DNA of 64,000 nt from Bacteroidales bacterium (GTDB lineage Bacteria > Bacteroidota > Bacteroidia > Bacteroidales > UBA932). The stretch is taken from contig JAFRPW010000039.1 in NCBI GenBank assembly GCA_017428945.1, positions 1 to 64,000 on the forward strand. Reading direction: 5' to 3'. Both the position numbers and the translations under genes were made by a program. Of the stretch, positions 1-8,544 are shown one piece after another (the first letter of the stretch is position 1; every line of letters begins with the position of its first letter). The notes beneath the pieces were generated by a model. The model was not told the DNA's origin. It did no database searches and saw only the letters and a list, made by a program, of their open reading frames with translations.

Positions 1-78
1 AGCCCGAGCCTCCTGATTCCAGGTGTGACACATTTTGCCCAAAACGAGCCACAAACGAGCCACATTTTAAAAGCAATC

Positions 79-102
79 GGCCTTCCAGGTATCTGGAAGG
101 CC
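79..102 (-). terminator. Hairpin downstream of tRNA-Phe
   Basis: A perfect 10-bp stem (GGCCTTCCAG with CTGGAAGGCC) and a 4-base loop lie just downstream of the minus-strand tRNA. The T-run after it on the minus strand is interrupted, so this is a likely but not ideal intrinsic terminator. Confidence 0.6.
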
Positions 103-110
103 GAAAAAGG

Positions 111-183
111 TGGTGCTGGGAAGAATCGAACTGCCGACACATGGATTTTCAGTCCATTGCTCTACCATCTGAGCTACAGCACC
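111..183 (-). tRNA. tRNA-Phe (GAA)
   Basis: The minus strand folds as a complete 73-nt cloverleaf. The acceptor stem is GGTGCTG/CAGCACC, the D-stem GCTC/GAGC, the anticodon loop CTGAAAA gives anticodon GAA, and the T-arm carries GTTCGATTC. The discriminator base is A, and CCA is not encoded. Confidence 0.95.
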
Positions 184-260
184 GTTATTTGGGGAATGCA
201 AAGGTACGTATTTTTTGGGACTTTGCAAATTTTTTTTGAAAAAGCTTGGAGGATTTTTGC

Positions 261-269
261 TATCTTAGC
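261..269 (+). promoter_or_regulatory. Putative -7 box of sstT
   Basis: TATCTTAGC differs by one base from the Bacteroidetes -7 consensus TAnnTTTGC and lies 20 bp before the chosen sstT start. A TTTG sits at 235-238, slightly farther upstream than usual. Confidence 0.45.
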
Positions 270-288
270 AGAAAGATTGAACGCAGTA

Positions 289-1506
289 ATGAGCAAAATT
301 GGTAATCTTGTCCGGAAATGGACAGACAGCAGCCTTATTGTCAGGATTTTAATTGGTCTGGTGATAGGTGCAGTGATGGGAGTGTTCCTGCCGGGATGGA
401 AATGGATTGGAATTCTTGGAACCGTGTTCGTGGGTGCGCTCAAGGCAATAGCCCCCGTCCTGGTGTTCGTGCTTGTGGCCGCTTCCGTGGCAAAGGCAGG
501 GAAGGGGCTGGGTCCAAGGTTCAGGACTGTAATCGGCCTGTATCTTGCCAGTACGCTTACGGCGGCACTGCTTGCAACACTGGCCAGTACGCTGTTCCCC
601 ATAACCCTGACCCTGCAGGATGTGGCTGAGGGGAGCGCTCCCGGTACCCTTGCCGATATTTTCAGGAATCTCCTCTCCAACATAGTCGCAAATCCCGTTG
701 CGTCGCTGGCCGGGGCCAATTACGTGGGGATTCTCTTCTGGGCTGTCCTTCTTGGCCTTGCGCTTAGGTTTGTGGCCTCTGAAGGCACGGTGACGGCCGT
801 TTCCCAGTTTGCTGATGCCGTGTCACTCGTCGTTAAATGGATAATCCAGTTTGCCCCGTTCGGAATCATGGGCCTGGTGTTCTCCGCCGTGGCGGACAGC
901 GGGCTGGAGATATTCACAACCTACGGGAAACTAATCCTTCTGCTGGTTGGCTGCATGCTGCTTAATGCACTTGTCATGAATCCTCTGTGGTCCTTCATTG
1001 TTACACGCCGGAATCCTTATCCTCTGCTATGGGCATGTCTTAAGGAGAGCGGCCTCAATGCCTTCTTCACAAGGTCATCGGCCGCAAACATTCCAATTAA
1101 CATGGCCCTGTGCAAGAAGTTGGGCCTGGAGGAAGACTTCTACAGCGTAAGCATCCCGCTGGGAGCTACTGTCAATATGAACGGCGCGGCTGTGACAATT
1201 ACGGTTATGACCATGGCCGTGGCTCACACCGTGGGCGTTGAGGTAGGTTTTGTGACAGCCCTTCTTCTGGGTGTAATCTCAACCCTTGGTGCCTGCGGAG
1301 CATCCGGAGTGGCCGGCGGGTCTCTGCTTCTGATCCCCATGGCCTGCTCTTTCCTGGGGATAGGGAACGATATCGCCATGCAGGCTGTGGCCGTTGGCTT
1401 CATCATAGGGGTGGTGCAGGATTCCGTTGAGACCGCCCTTAATTCAAGTGCCGATGCATTCTTTACGGCTACCGCAGAATATGCGGACAGAAAGGCTAAT
1501 GGTTGA
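289..1506 (+). CDS. sstT: Serine/threonine:Na+ symporter SstT
   Basis: This 405-residue polytopic inner-membrane protein belongs to the dicarboxylate/amino acid:cation symporter family and should import serine and threonine with sodium. The C-terminal half carries family landmarks: the SSAANIPIN segment, the NMNGAA motif of the substrate site, and GVVQDSVETALNSSAD near the end. Length is close to the E. coli protein (414). The open frame extends upstream to position 25 but runs through tRNA-Phe, so ATG at 289, 20 bp after a -7-like box, is taken as the start. It is a single-gene unit. Confidence 0.93.
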   Translation: MSKIGNLVRKWTDSSLIVRILIGLVIGAVMGVFLPGWKWIGILGTVFVGALKAIAPVLVFVLVAASVAKAGKGLGPRFRTVIGLYLASTLTAALLATLASTLFPITLTLQDVAEGSAPGTLADIFRNLLSNIVANPVASLAGANYVGILFWAVLLGLALRFVASEGTVTAVSQFADAVSLVVKWIIQFAPFGIMGLVFSAVADSGLEIFTTYGKLILLLVGCMLLNALVMNPLWSFIVTRRNPYPLLWACLKESGLNAFFTRSSAANIPINMALCKKLGLEEDFYSVSIPLGATVNMNGAAVTITVMTMAVAHTVGVEVGFVTALLLGVISTLGACGASGVAGGSLLLIPMACSFLGIGNDIAMQAVAVGFIIGVVQDSVETALNSSADAFFTATAEYADRKANG

Positions 1507-1533
1507 TTTTTTGTTATTTTTTCTTAAATTTGC
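1503..1533 (+). promoter_or_regulatory. Promoter of the small outer-membrane barrel gene
   Basis: TAAATTTGC at 1525-1533 matches the -7 consensus. A TTG at 1503-1505 lies 19 bp upstream in the place of the -33 box, overlapping the sstT stop codon. The downstream ATG is at 1572. Confidence 0.55.
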
Positions 1534-1571
1534 ATGTTTAACTACGGAAACACTTTATTTTTTATACTAAT

Positions 1572-2219
1572 ATGAAGAAAATTTTTGCAACCCTTCTTGC
1601 AGCATCTCTTATGTTTGCTGCTACCGATGCTTTTGCACAGCTTTCCGCTGGCGTAGGTTACCTCAATGCAAGTGACAAGTCCGTCTACACTCCTTCCAAT
1701 GGTGACAAGGTCATCACCGAGACCCCTCTCAACGGTTTCTATGCCGGTGTCCAGTACGATATGCCCATCCCCGCAGTGAGCGGCCTTGGCATTGAGGCAG
1801 GTGCTTATGCAAACTTCCTCTTTGGCAGCAAGCACTATGACGGCCTCTTCGGTCTTGGTGCAGGTACCAACAAGTATTCCGAGATCAACCTCAACATCCC
1901 TATCAACGCAACATTCGGCTTCAGCCTCGCAGGTGACACCAACGTGTTTGCATATGCCGGCCCCATCTTCCAGCTTGGCCTCTCCAGCAAGAGCAGCTAC
2001 ATCCCGGACAGCGACAAGGGCAGCAAGACCGTCAACGACAACTATGCAGATCCTGACCGCAACCGCTTCAACCTCCTCATCGGCGGTGGTATCGGTGCAC
2101 AAGTTGCAGGTATCCGCATCGTTCTTGGTGTAGACCAGTCCCTCCTCAACTATGAGACTGCAGACAACACCGTTGGCAGCCGCTTCCAGCTAAAGCTTGG
2201 CGTTGGCTACGCTTTCTAA
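1572..2219 (+). CDS. Small outer-membrane beta-barrel protein
   Basis: This 215-residue protein starts with a classical signal peptide (MKKIFATLLAASLMFAATDA, cut after about residue 22 before QLSAGVGY). It continues as alternating hydrophobic and polar strands rich in Gly, Tyr and Asn and ends in GVGYAF, a C-terminal aromatic typical of barrels recognised by the BAM complex. It resembles the 8-strand OmpA/OmpW-like porin fold. No ligand can be assigned. It has its own promoter and a strong terminator. Confidence 0.75.
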   Translation: MKKIFATLLAASLMFAATDAFAQLSAGVGYLNASDKSVYTPSNGDKVITETPLNGFYAGVQYDMPIPAVSGLGIEAGAYANFLFGSKHYDGLFGLGAGTNKYSEINLNIPINATFGFSLAGDTNVFAYAGPIFQLGLSSKSSYIPDSDKGSKTVNDNYADPDRNRFNLLIGGGIGAQVAGIRIVLGVDQSLLNYETADNTVGSRFQLKLGVGYAF

Positions 2220-2237
2220 GTCTTAGAAACATACCAA

Positions 2238-2278
2238 AATGTAAAAGGTTCGGCACAAAATACCGAACCTTTTACATT
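2238..2278. terminator. Bidirectional terminator between the OMP gene and aspA
   Basis: A perfect 16-bp inverted repeat (2238-2253 with 2263-2278) and a 9-base loop lie between convergent genes. The stem has A/T-rich flanks in both directions, so it can end transcripts from both strands. Its last bases overlap the aspA stop codon. Confidence 0.85.
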
Positions 2279-3689
2279 ATTTCAAGAATTCGTGGCTGGA
2301 GGTCATGGCTTTGGGATCCAGGGCTTCGTCAAGCTTTTCCTTGGTCATGAGGCCGTAGTGGAGAACCAGGTCGTAGACACCCACGCCGGTCTCAAGGGCT
2401 TCCTTGGCAACCTTGGTGGAGGCCTTGTAGCCAATGTACGGGTTAAGGGCGGTAACGATACCGATGGAGTGTTTTACCATCTTGTACAGGTGGTCTGCAT
2501 TCACGGTGATGCCGTCTATGCACCTGGTGCGGAGGGTGTTCATGCCGTTGATGAGCCAGGTGATGCTCTCAAGCACGGACTCGGCGATGACGGGCTCCAT
2601 TACGTTGAGCTGAAGCTGGCCGGCCTCTGCGGCAAATGCCACGGTGGTGTCGTTGCCGATGACCTTGAAGCATATCTGGTTCATGAGCTCCGGGATGACG
2701 GGGTTGACCTTGCCGGGCATGATGGAGGAACCGGGAGCCATGGGAGGAAGGTTTATCTCGTGCAGGCCGCAGCGGGGACCGGAGGCAAGGAGACGGAGGT
2801 CGTTGCAGGTCTTGGAGAGTTTGACTGCCAGGCGCTTCAGGGCTGCGGAATAGCTTACGTATGCGCCGGTGTCCGGGGTGGCCTCCACAAGGTCGGCCGC
2901 TTTCTCAAAATGGTCTCCGGTGAACTCGCTCATGAGCTGGGTGCAGAGCTCTGCAAAGCCGGGAACGGCGTTGAGGCCGGTTCCGATTGCAGTGCCGCCC
3001 ATGTTTATTTCCTTCAGGAGAACGGCGTTGCGGTCAAGGTTTGCAAGCTCTTCCTCAAGGTTGTTTGCAAAGGCGTTGAACTCCTGGCCGCAGGTCATGG
3101 GAACGGCGTCCTGCAGCTGTGTGCGGCCCATCTTGATGACATCCTTGAACTCGTCACCCTTTGCGCGGAAGGCAGCGATGAGGTTCTTAAGGGCGTCCTC
3201 AAGGTGCCTGTTCATGCGTACGAAGGTGTAGCGGAATGCTGAAGGATATGCGTCGTTTGTGGACTGGGCGCAGTTGACGTGGTCGTTGGGGGAGCAGAAC
3301 TGGTATTCTCCTTTCTTGTGGCCAAGGAGCTCCAGGGCGCGGTTGGCGATAACTTCGTTGGCGTTCATGTTAACGGAAGTACCGGCGCCGCCCTGCATCA
3401 TGTCCACGGGGAACTGGTCGTGCAGCTTGCCGTCCACGATTTCCTTGCAGGCAGCTACGATTGCATCGGCAATCTTGCGGTCCAGGACACCCAGGCGGGC
3501 GTTTGCCTCTGCCGCTGCCATCTTCACGTACGCCATTGCAATGATGTACTCCGGATAGTCGCACATGTGGGTTGTGGATATCCTGTAGTTGTTCAGTGCG
3601 CGCTGAGTCTGGACGCCGTAGTAGGCGTCGGCGGGAACCTGAAGTTCGCCAAGAAGGTCGCTCTCGACCCTGAATTTCTGTTCTGACAT
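2277..3689 (-). CDS. aspA: Aspartate ammonia-lyase
   Basis: This 470-residue cytoplasmic enzyme of the fumarase/aspartase superfamily converts L-aspartate to fumarate and ammonia. The superfamily signature GSSIMPGKVNP is near residue 320, and the start (ESDLLGELQVPADAYYGVQT) is typical of AspA rather than fumarase C. It begins one base after the stop of the upstream porin gene, so the two are almost certainly cotranscribed. Fumarate from this reaction can feed fumarate respiration, a common route in Bacteroidales. Confidence 0.93.
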   Translation of the reverse strand: MSEQKFRVESDLLGELQVPADAYYGVQTQRALNNYRISTTHMCDYPEYIIAMAYVKMAAAEANARLGVLDRKIADAIVAACKEIVDGKLHDQFPVDMMQGGAGTSVNMNANEVIANRALELLGHKKGEYQFCSPNDHVNCAQSTNDAYPSAFRYTFVRMNRHLEDALKNLIAAFRAKGDEFKDVIKMGRTQLQDAVPMTCGQEFNAFANNLEEELANLDRNAVLLKEINMGGTAIGTGLNAVPGFAELCTQLMSEFTGDHFEKAADLVEATPDTGAYVSYSAALKRLAVKLSKTCNDLRLLASGPRCGLHEINLPPMAPGSSIMPGKVNPVIPELMNQICFKVIGNDTTVAFAAEAGQLQLNVMEPVIAESVLESITWLINGMNTLRTRCIDGITVNADHLYKMVKHSIGIVTALNPYIGYKASTKVAKEALETGVGVYDLVLHYGLMTKEKLDEALDPKAMTSSHEFLK

Positions 3690-3690
3690 T

Positions 3691-4770
3691 TTAGTATGCT
3701 TTTATTCTGTACATAAATCCTATTTCTGCGCGGCCGGTGCCGGAATCCTGAAGGGAATCCAGGGTGTACCAGGCTTTGTGGCCGATATATGCCAGGAAGA
3801 AGCGGAGGTCCTGGCCTTTTATGGGGTAGTATTCCAGGGCTCCGGCATATCCCAGGGCCTTGCGGTAGTGCCTGTGCTCCGGGACGGAGGCACCGTCGTA
3901 CATGAGTTTTGTCATGAGGTTCCAGCCGGGAGAGAACTGCCAGTTGGACTTGAGGGCAAAAGATGTGTAGGTGACTTTTTTCTGATACCCGGTGCCGCCC
4001 AGTTCCCTTGTGGCTATCATGAGCCTGTCAATATCTTCCGCGGAGCCCATTATGTCAAGGTAAACCTGGAATGCAGGTAAAGACAGCTTCTGCCCGAAGA
4101 AGGCGACGTAGTTATTGAACCCGACGGCCTGGTTGATGACTCCGCCGCCCCAACGGGTTTCAACAGGGCCGATGTGCCCGTTCCAGTTGAGGAGATAACT
4201 CAGCGGAGCGGCAGATGCCTGCGCCTGGGAGCCGTCGGTGAGGAAAGCCCCGCCCGGGTATTCCTGCTCAAAACGATAGTTGTAAGAGTTGGTTACGTTG
4301 AAGATAATCTCCTGGTCCTTTACCGGGTACCAGGCAAGCTGAACGCCGGCGTAGAAGATTTCCATGGAGTTAAGAAGGTCCGAGTACTGGTAAATGTACA
4401 GCGGGTTCTCATCATAGTCGTAGCCGCCGATGGCCTGGCACATCTTACCCACAGTGAGGGTGAAGCGGTCGTTGAACTTCCAGCCTAACCACATGAAGTC
4501 AGTGGCCCGGGAGAAGTTCTCCCAGCTGCCTGGAGCGCTGCTTGCGTTGAGTCTCTGGCGAAGGCGATAGGTAAGATGCTCTCCTACTGCGCCCCTTACA
4601 TCCACGCGGAGATTCCTTGCACGGAAGGCGCCTTCCGCAGTGCCGGAAGAATTGTCCAGTTGGAGGCTTGCGGCGGTGTCCAGGAAAAGGTTGAAACGGT
4701 TGTCCTGCGCCCGGGCTGTAATGGCAGCGAAGGCCAGAGCAACGGGGAGGATAACTCTTGACAGTTTCAT
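3691..4770 (-). CDS. OprO/OprP-like outer-membrane porin
   Basis: This 359-residue protein has a signal peptide (MKLSRVILPVALAFAAITARA, cut near residue 21) and a barrel-like body with many alternating strands. The passages RLRQRLNASSAP, WLGWKFND and FTLTVGKM resemble the phosphate-selective porin O/P family. It ends in GFMYRIKAY. It is the first gene of a two-gene operon with aspA. The specificity is not readable from sequence. The pairing suggests uptake of aspartate or another C4 acid, but that is inference. Confidence 0.7.
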   Translation of the reverse strand: MKLSRVILPVALAFAAITARAQDNRFNLFLDTAASLQLDNSSGTAEGAFRARNLRVDVRGAVGEHLTYRLRQRLNASSAPGSWENFSRATDFMWLGWKFNDRFTLTVGKMCQAIGGYDYDENPLYIYQYSDLLNSMEIFYAGVQLAWYPVKDQEIIFNVTNSYNYRFEQEYPGGAFLTDGSQAQASAAPLSYLLNWNGHIGPVETRWGGGVINQAVGFNNYVAFFGQKLSLPAFQVYLDIMGSAEDIDRLMIATRELGGTGYQKKVTYTSFALKSNWQFSPGWNLMTKLMYDGASVPEHRHYRKALGYAGALEYYPIKGQDLRFFLAYIGHKAWYTLDSLQDSGTGRAEIGFMYRIKAY

Positions 4771-4813
4771 GGTTTTGGTTTAGTTTCAGTTTACAAATGT
4801 AAGAAAAATTATG

Positions 4814-4821
4814 TATCTTTG
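4814..4821 (+). promoter_or_regulatory. -7 box of uvrA
   Basis: TATCTTTG matches the Bacteroidetes -7 consensus. Transcription should start near 4828, which rules out the upstream TTG codon at 4819 and supports ATG 4843 as the uvrA start. Confidence 0.7.
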
Positions 4822-4842
4822 AAAGTTTCAAAAGATGAAAAG

Positions 4843-7701
4843 ATGCCGGCCGAAGGAAATATAGTAATAAGGAGAGCCAAGGTGAACAACCTCAAGGATA
4901 TTACCGTGGAAATTCCGCGTAACCGCCTTGTGGTTGTAACCGGCATTTCCGGCAGCGGAAAGAGTTCCCTGGCCTTCGACACCCTCTTTGCAGAGGGGCA
5001 GCGTCGCTTTGCGGAGAGCCTCTCGTCCTATGCCCGCCAGTTCCTTGGCCGTATGGTAAAGCCCGATGTGGAGGCTATTGACGGCATTCCTCCGGCAATT
5101 GCCATAGAGCAGAAGGTGAACATCCGAAACCCCCGCTCCACCGTTGCCACCACCACGGAGATATACGATTATCTCCGCCTCCTCTATGCCCGCATAGGCC
5201 GCACCTATAGTCCCGTAAGTGGCAAGGAGGTGCATGCGGACGGCGTAAAGGATGTATTGGATTTCCTCCGTGACGGCAAGGAGCACGCCGTATACATCCT
5301 GGCCGAAACCGGGTGGCGTACGCGTAAGGATAAGGTAGAGTACATGCTTTCCCTCAAGGAACAGGGTTACAGCCGTTTCTTCAACCTTGAGGAGCAGGCC
5401 ATAATTGATATTGACGATGTCCTGCGCATGGACGGCATGTATCCTGAGAATCTGTACCTTTTGGTGGACCGTCTCAAAGTTCAGGGCACTCCGGACCGGG
5501 ATACGCTTATAAGGCTACAATCTTCCATCCAGGCGGCCTTTGATATGGGTGGAGGGGATATGTATGTGTATGAGATGCCCGGTGTGGCAGGGCATGACCT
5601 GAAGCACTTCTGCTCGCGTTTCGAGCTGGACGGAATAACGTTCCGTAAGCCCGACGAGTACCTTTTCTCCTTCAACAGTCCGTTGGGAGCGTGTCCGGTG
5701 TGCGGAGGGCTTGGAAAGATAGTGGGCGTGAGCGAAGACCTTGTGGTGCCGGACAAGACCAAGAGCATCTACGACGGTGCAATTGCATGCTGGAGGGGAG
5801 ACAAGATGGGATGGTTCAAGGACCAGCTGATAAAGAATGCAGACCGCTTCGGCATCCCCATCTTCGAGCCTTACTGCAAACTTACCCAAGAGCAGAAACA
5901 CATTATCTGGACTTATGAAGGGGATTATGAGAATCCCGATGATTTCTGCGGCATAGACCAGTTCTTCAAGTGGGTGGAGAGTAACCGGTACAAGATACAG
6001 TACAAGTACATGCTGTCCCGCTACAGCGGCCGTACAACCTGCTCTTCCTGCGGCGGCAGCCGTCTTCGCAAGGAAGCCCTGTACGTGCGTGTGGCAGGCA
6101 AGACCATCCACGAGCTCATGTCCATGACCGTGGAGGAACTGCTGGAGTGGTTCTCCGTCATTGCCGGCTCCGGCTCTTCCGTCATTGCCGGCTCCGACCG
6201 GCAATCTTTAACGGCTTACGAAAAAGATATCGCCGGCAAGGCCATAGAAGAGATTCAGTACCGCCTGCAGTGCATAAAGGACGTTGGGCTTGGTTACCTG
6301 ACGCTGAGCAGGACCATGAACACCCTTTCCGGCGGCGAGAGCCAGAGAGTAAACCTTGTAACCGCCCTGGGGAGTTCTCTGGTGGGTTCCATGTACATCC
6401 TGGACGAACCGTCCATCGGCCTGCATCCAAGGGATACGGACAGGCTCATCGCGGTGCTCCGGCGCCTCCGGGACATAGGCAACACCGTAGTTGTTGTGGA
6501 GCACGATCCGGAGATAATCCGTGCGGCGGACTTTCTCATCGACCTTGGTCCCCGGGCCGGCGTGAACGGCGGAGAGGTGGTCTTCAAGGGAGTCGTGGGC
6601 AATGAGACCCCGTCCGATACGGAGAAATCCCTCACCCTTCAGTACCTCAAGGGAATACGCAGGCCATACGTGCGCGAGAAGTACCCCTGGCGCTATTCCA
6701 TCAAGGTTAAGGGGGCAATGCAGAATAACCTTAAGGACATAGACGTCACCTTCCCGCTGAATGCCTTCACGGTGGTGAGCGGCGTGTCCGGCAGCGGCAA
6801 GAGCTCCCTGGTGGGGGATATCCTGTACCCGGCCCTTCACCGGAGAATAAACGAGACCGGAGACCTCCCGGGCACCTTCAAGGGCCTGGAAGGGGACCTT
6901 TCCCGCGTAACCAGGGTAGAGTATGTGGACCAGAATCCCATCGGCAAGAGCACCCGTTCCAACGCCGTCACTTACCTCAAGGTGTGGGACGATATCCGAA
7001 AGCTCCTTTCCGAGCAGCAGTTCGCACGCATCAACGGCTTCACCCCCAGCTACTTCTCCTTCAACCAGGAGGGCGGCCGGTGCCCGGAATGCCAGGGCGA
7101 CGGAGTGGTGAAAATCGGCATGCAGTTCATGGCCGATGTCACCATGGTCTGCGACTCCTGCGGGGGAAAGCGCTTCAAGCCGGAAATCCTGGAGGTGCGC
7201 TACCAGGGGAAGAATGTGGACGATATCCTGAACATGAGCGTGGATGAGGCCATCCGTTTCTTCGGGGAGCAGAAGGAAGACACCGCCAAGGAGATATCCC
7301 GCAAGCTGCAACCGCTTGTTGACGTGGGGCTTGGCTACATCAAGCTGGGCCAGAGCTCAAGCACCCTTTCCGGCGGTGAAAGCCAGCGCATCAAGCTCGC
7401 ATACTTCCTGTCCCTGAGCGAGAGTTCCCGCCGGGAAAGTATCCTGTTCATCTTTGACGAGCCCACTACCGGCCTGCACTTTTACGATGTGGAGAAACTC
7501 CTGAAGGCCTTTGACGTGCTCATTGCCAAGGGGCATACCGTGATAGTGGTAGAGCACAACCTGGACGTGATACGGAGCGCCGACTGGGTCATCGACCTTG
7601 GTCCGGACGCCGGAGACAGGGGTGGAGAGGTGGTCTTCGCCGGAACTCCGGAAGACCTTGCTGCAAAGGGTGATACATTCACTGCCAAATATTTGCGATA
7701 G
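4843..7701 (+). CDS. uvrA: Excinuclease ABC subunit A
   Basis: This 952-residue UvrA is the DNA damage-recognition ATPase of nucleotide excision repair. It has two ABC ATPase modules (Walker A GISGSGKSS near residue 35 and GVSGSGKSS near residue 650), two LSGGESQR signatures and CxxC zinc-binding pairs, including CPVCGG, CSSCGG, CPECQG and CDSCGG. An 8-residue tandem repeat (SVIAGSGS/SVIAGSDR, about residues 438-453) is encoded by a palindromic element and looks like an in-frame insertion. The stop codon abuts the next ATG, so the Stealth and GT2 genes may share its transcript. Confidence 0.95.
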   Translation: MPAEGNIVIRRAKVNNLKDITVEIPRNRLVVVTGISGSGKSSLAFDTLFAEGQRRFAESLSSYARQFLGRMVKPDVEAIDGIPPAIAIEQKVNIRNPRSTVATTTEIYDYLRLLYARIGRTYSPVSGKEVHADGVKDVLDFLRDGKEHAVYILAETGWRTRKDKVEYMLSLKEQGYSRFFNLEEQAIIDIDDVLRMDGMYPENLYLLVDRLKVQGTPDRDTLIRLQSSIQAAFDMGGGDMYVYEMPGVAGHDLKHFCSRFELDGITFRKPDEYLFSFNSPLGACPVCGGLGKIVGVSEDLVVPDKTKSIYDGAIACWRGDKMGWFKDQLIKNADRFGIPIFEPYCKLTQEQKHIIWTYEGDYENPDDFCGIDQFFKWVESNRYKIQYKYMLSRYSGRTTCSSCGGSRLRKEALYVRVAGKTIHELMSMTVEELLEWFSVIAGSGSSVIAGSDRQSLTAYEKDIAGKAIEEIQYRLQCIKDVGLGYLTLSRTMNTLSGGESQRVNLVTALGSSLVGSMYILDEPSIGLHPRDTDRLIAVLRRLRDIGNTVVVVEHDPEIIRAADFLIDLGPRAGVNGGEVVFKGVVGNETPSDTEKSLTLQYLKGIRRPYVREKYPWRYSIKVKGAMQNNLKDIDVTFPLNAFTVVSGVSGSGKSSLVGDILYPALHRRINETGDLPGTFKGLEGDLSRVTRVEYVDQNPIGKSTRSNAVTYLKVWDDIRKLLSEQQFARINGFTPSYFSFNQEGGRCPECQGDGVVKIGMQFMADVTMVCDSCGGKRFKPEILEVRYQGKNVDDILNMSVDEAIRFFGEQKEDTAKEISRKLQPLVDVGLGYIKLGQSSSTLSGGESQRIKLAYFLSLSESSRRESILFIFDEPTTGLHFYDVEKLLKAFDVLIAKGHTVIVVEHNLDVIRSADWVIDLGPDAGDRGGEVVFAGTPEDLAAKGDTFTAKYLR
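6154..6205 (+). repeat. Palindromic REP-like element inside uvrA
   Basis: A 19-bp sequence at 6154-6172 recurs exactly at 6178-6196 with a 24-bp period. The second copy forms a hairpin, ATTGCCGG (6184-6191) with CCGGCAAT (6198-6205). The element stays in frame and codes for the SVIAGS repeats in UvrA. A stem of the same layout occurs at 26817-26845. Confidence 0.75.
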
Positions 7702-8544
7702 ATGGATGCTGTTATTACATACGTCAACGGTGCGGATCCTGCATGGCAGGCCCTGTATGCTGCCCATAACGGCCAGGAGCCGGCAAAGCGCTTCCGTGAC
7801 TGGGGCCTTCTGCCGCTGCAGATAGCCGCAATCCGAAGGTATCTTCCTTTCGTGGAGAAGATATTCCTTGTGGTGTCTCTGCCGTCCCAGGTCCCCGCCG
7901 GCCTTCCCGCCGATGTGGAAGTGGTTCTCCATAAGGAGATTATCCCTGCCAGGTACCTTCCCACTTTCAACAGTACCGCCATAGAGATGTTCCTTCACCG
8001 CATTCCGGGGCTGGACAGCCGCTTCCTCTATATCAACGACGACTGCATTCCCGTAATGCCCTGTGCAGAAAGCGACTTTTTCATGGGAAACAAGATTGTG
8101 AAGGGCTTCTCGAAGCATCTTTTTTCCTTCGGCCAGTACAAGAAACACTGCCGCAACTCTGACCGCCTTGCCCGTAAGGCTGCCAGAAGGCTGCCGTGGA
8201 TGGTATACGTGAGGCCGCAGCATACCGCTTCCCCAATGTTCCTGGATGCTTGTGAGGCCGTCTGGAGCAGGGTTGGGAGCAGGATAGAGGCCACCATCAC
8301 CCCGGACAGGGAAGACTGCAACGTGAACCAGAACATCTTCCAGGACTATCTTTACTATAAGGGCAGGGTGGTGAACCTCCGCATGTCCAACAAGCATATC
8401 TCCCTGGGTGCCACTTCGCCCCGCAAGCTGGCAAGGTATCTTGCAAATCCCACGGAAAAGTGGGTGTGCATAAACGATGTGGAAATGCCGGAAAAGCGGG
8501 CCGATGCCTTCCGCAAAGTGATATCAGAAGCCCTTTCTGTATGA
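7702..8544 (+). CDS. Stealth-family sugar-phosphate transferase
   Basis: This 280-residue protein carries Stealth family landmarks: AVITYVNGADPAW at residues 3-15 (CR1), then LPTFNSTAIEMFLHRIP and FLYINDDC (CR2 region), and later conserved histidine and asparagine patches (PQHTASPMF, EDCNVNQNIFQDY). Stealth proteins transfer hexose-1-phosphate from nucleotide sugars in capsule and cell-wall glycan synthesis. It starts at the base after the uvrA stop and its last bases overlap the next gene (ATGA). The acceptor and sugar are unknown. Confidence 0.88.
   Translation: MDAVITYVNGADPAWQALYAAHNGQEPAKRFRDWGLLPLQIAAIRRYLPFVEKIFLVVSLPSQVPAGLPADVEVVLHKEIIPARYLPTFNSTAIEMFLHRIPGLDSRFLYINDDCIPVMPCAESDFFMGNKIVKGFSKHLFSFGQYKKHCRNSDRLARKAARRLPWMVYVRPQHTASPMFLDACEAVWSRVGSRIEATITPDREDCNVNQNIFQDYLYYKGRVVNLRMSNKHISLGATSPRKLARYLANPTEKWVCINDVEMPEKRADAFRKVISEALSV

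Noticed and set aside
25-288. N-terminal extension of the sstT reading frame
   Set aside because: It reads through tRNA-Phe on the other strand and lies before the promoter-like box. SstT homologues start near ATG 289.
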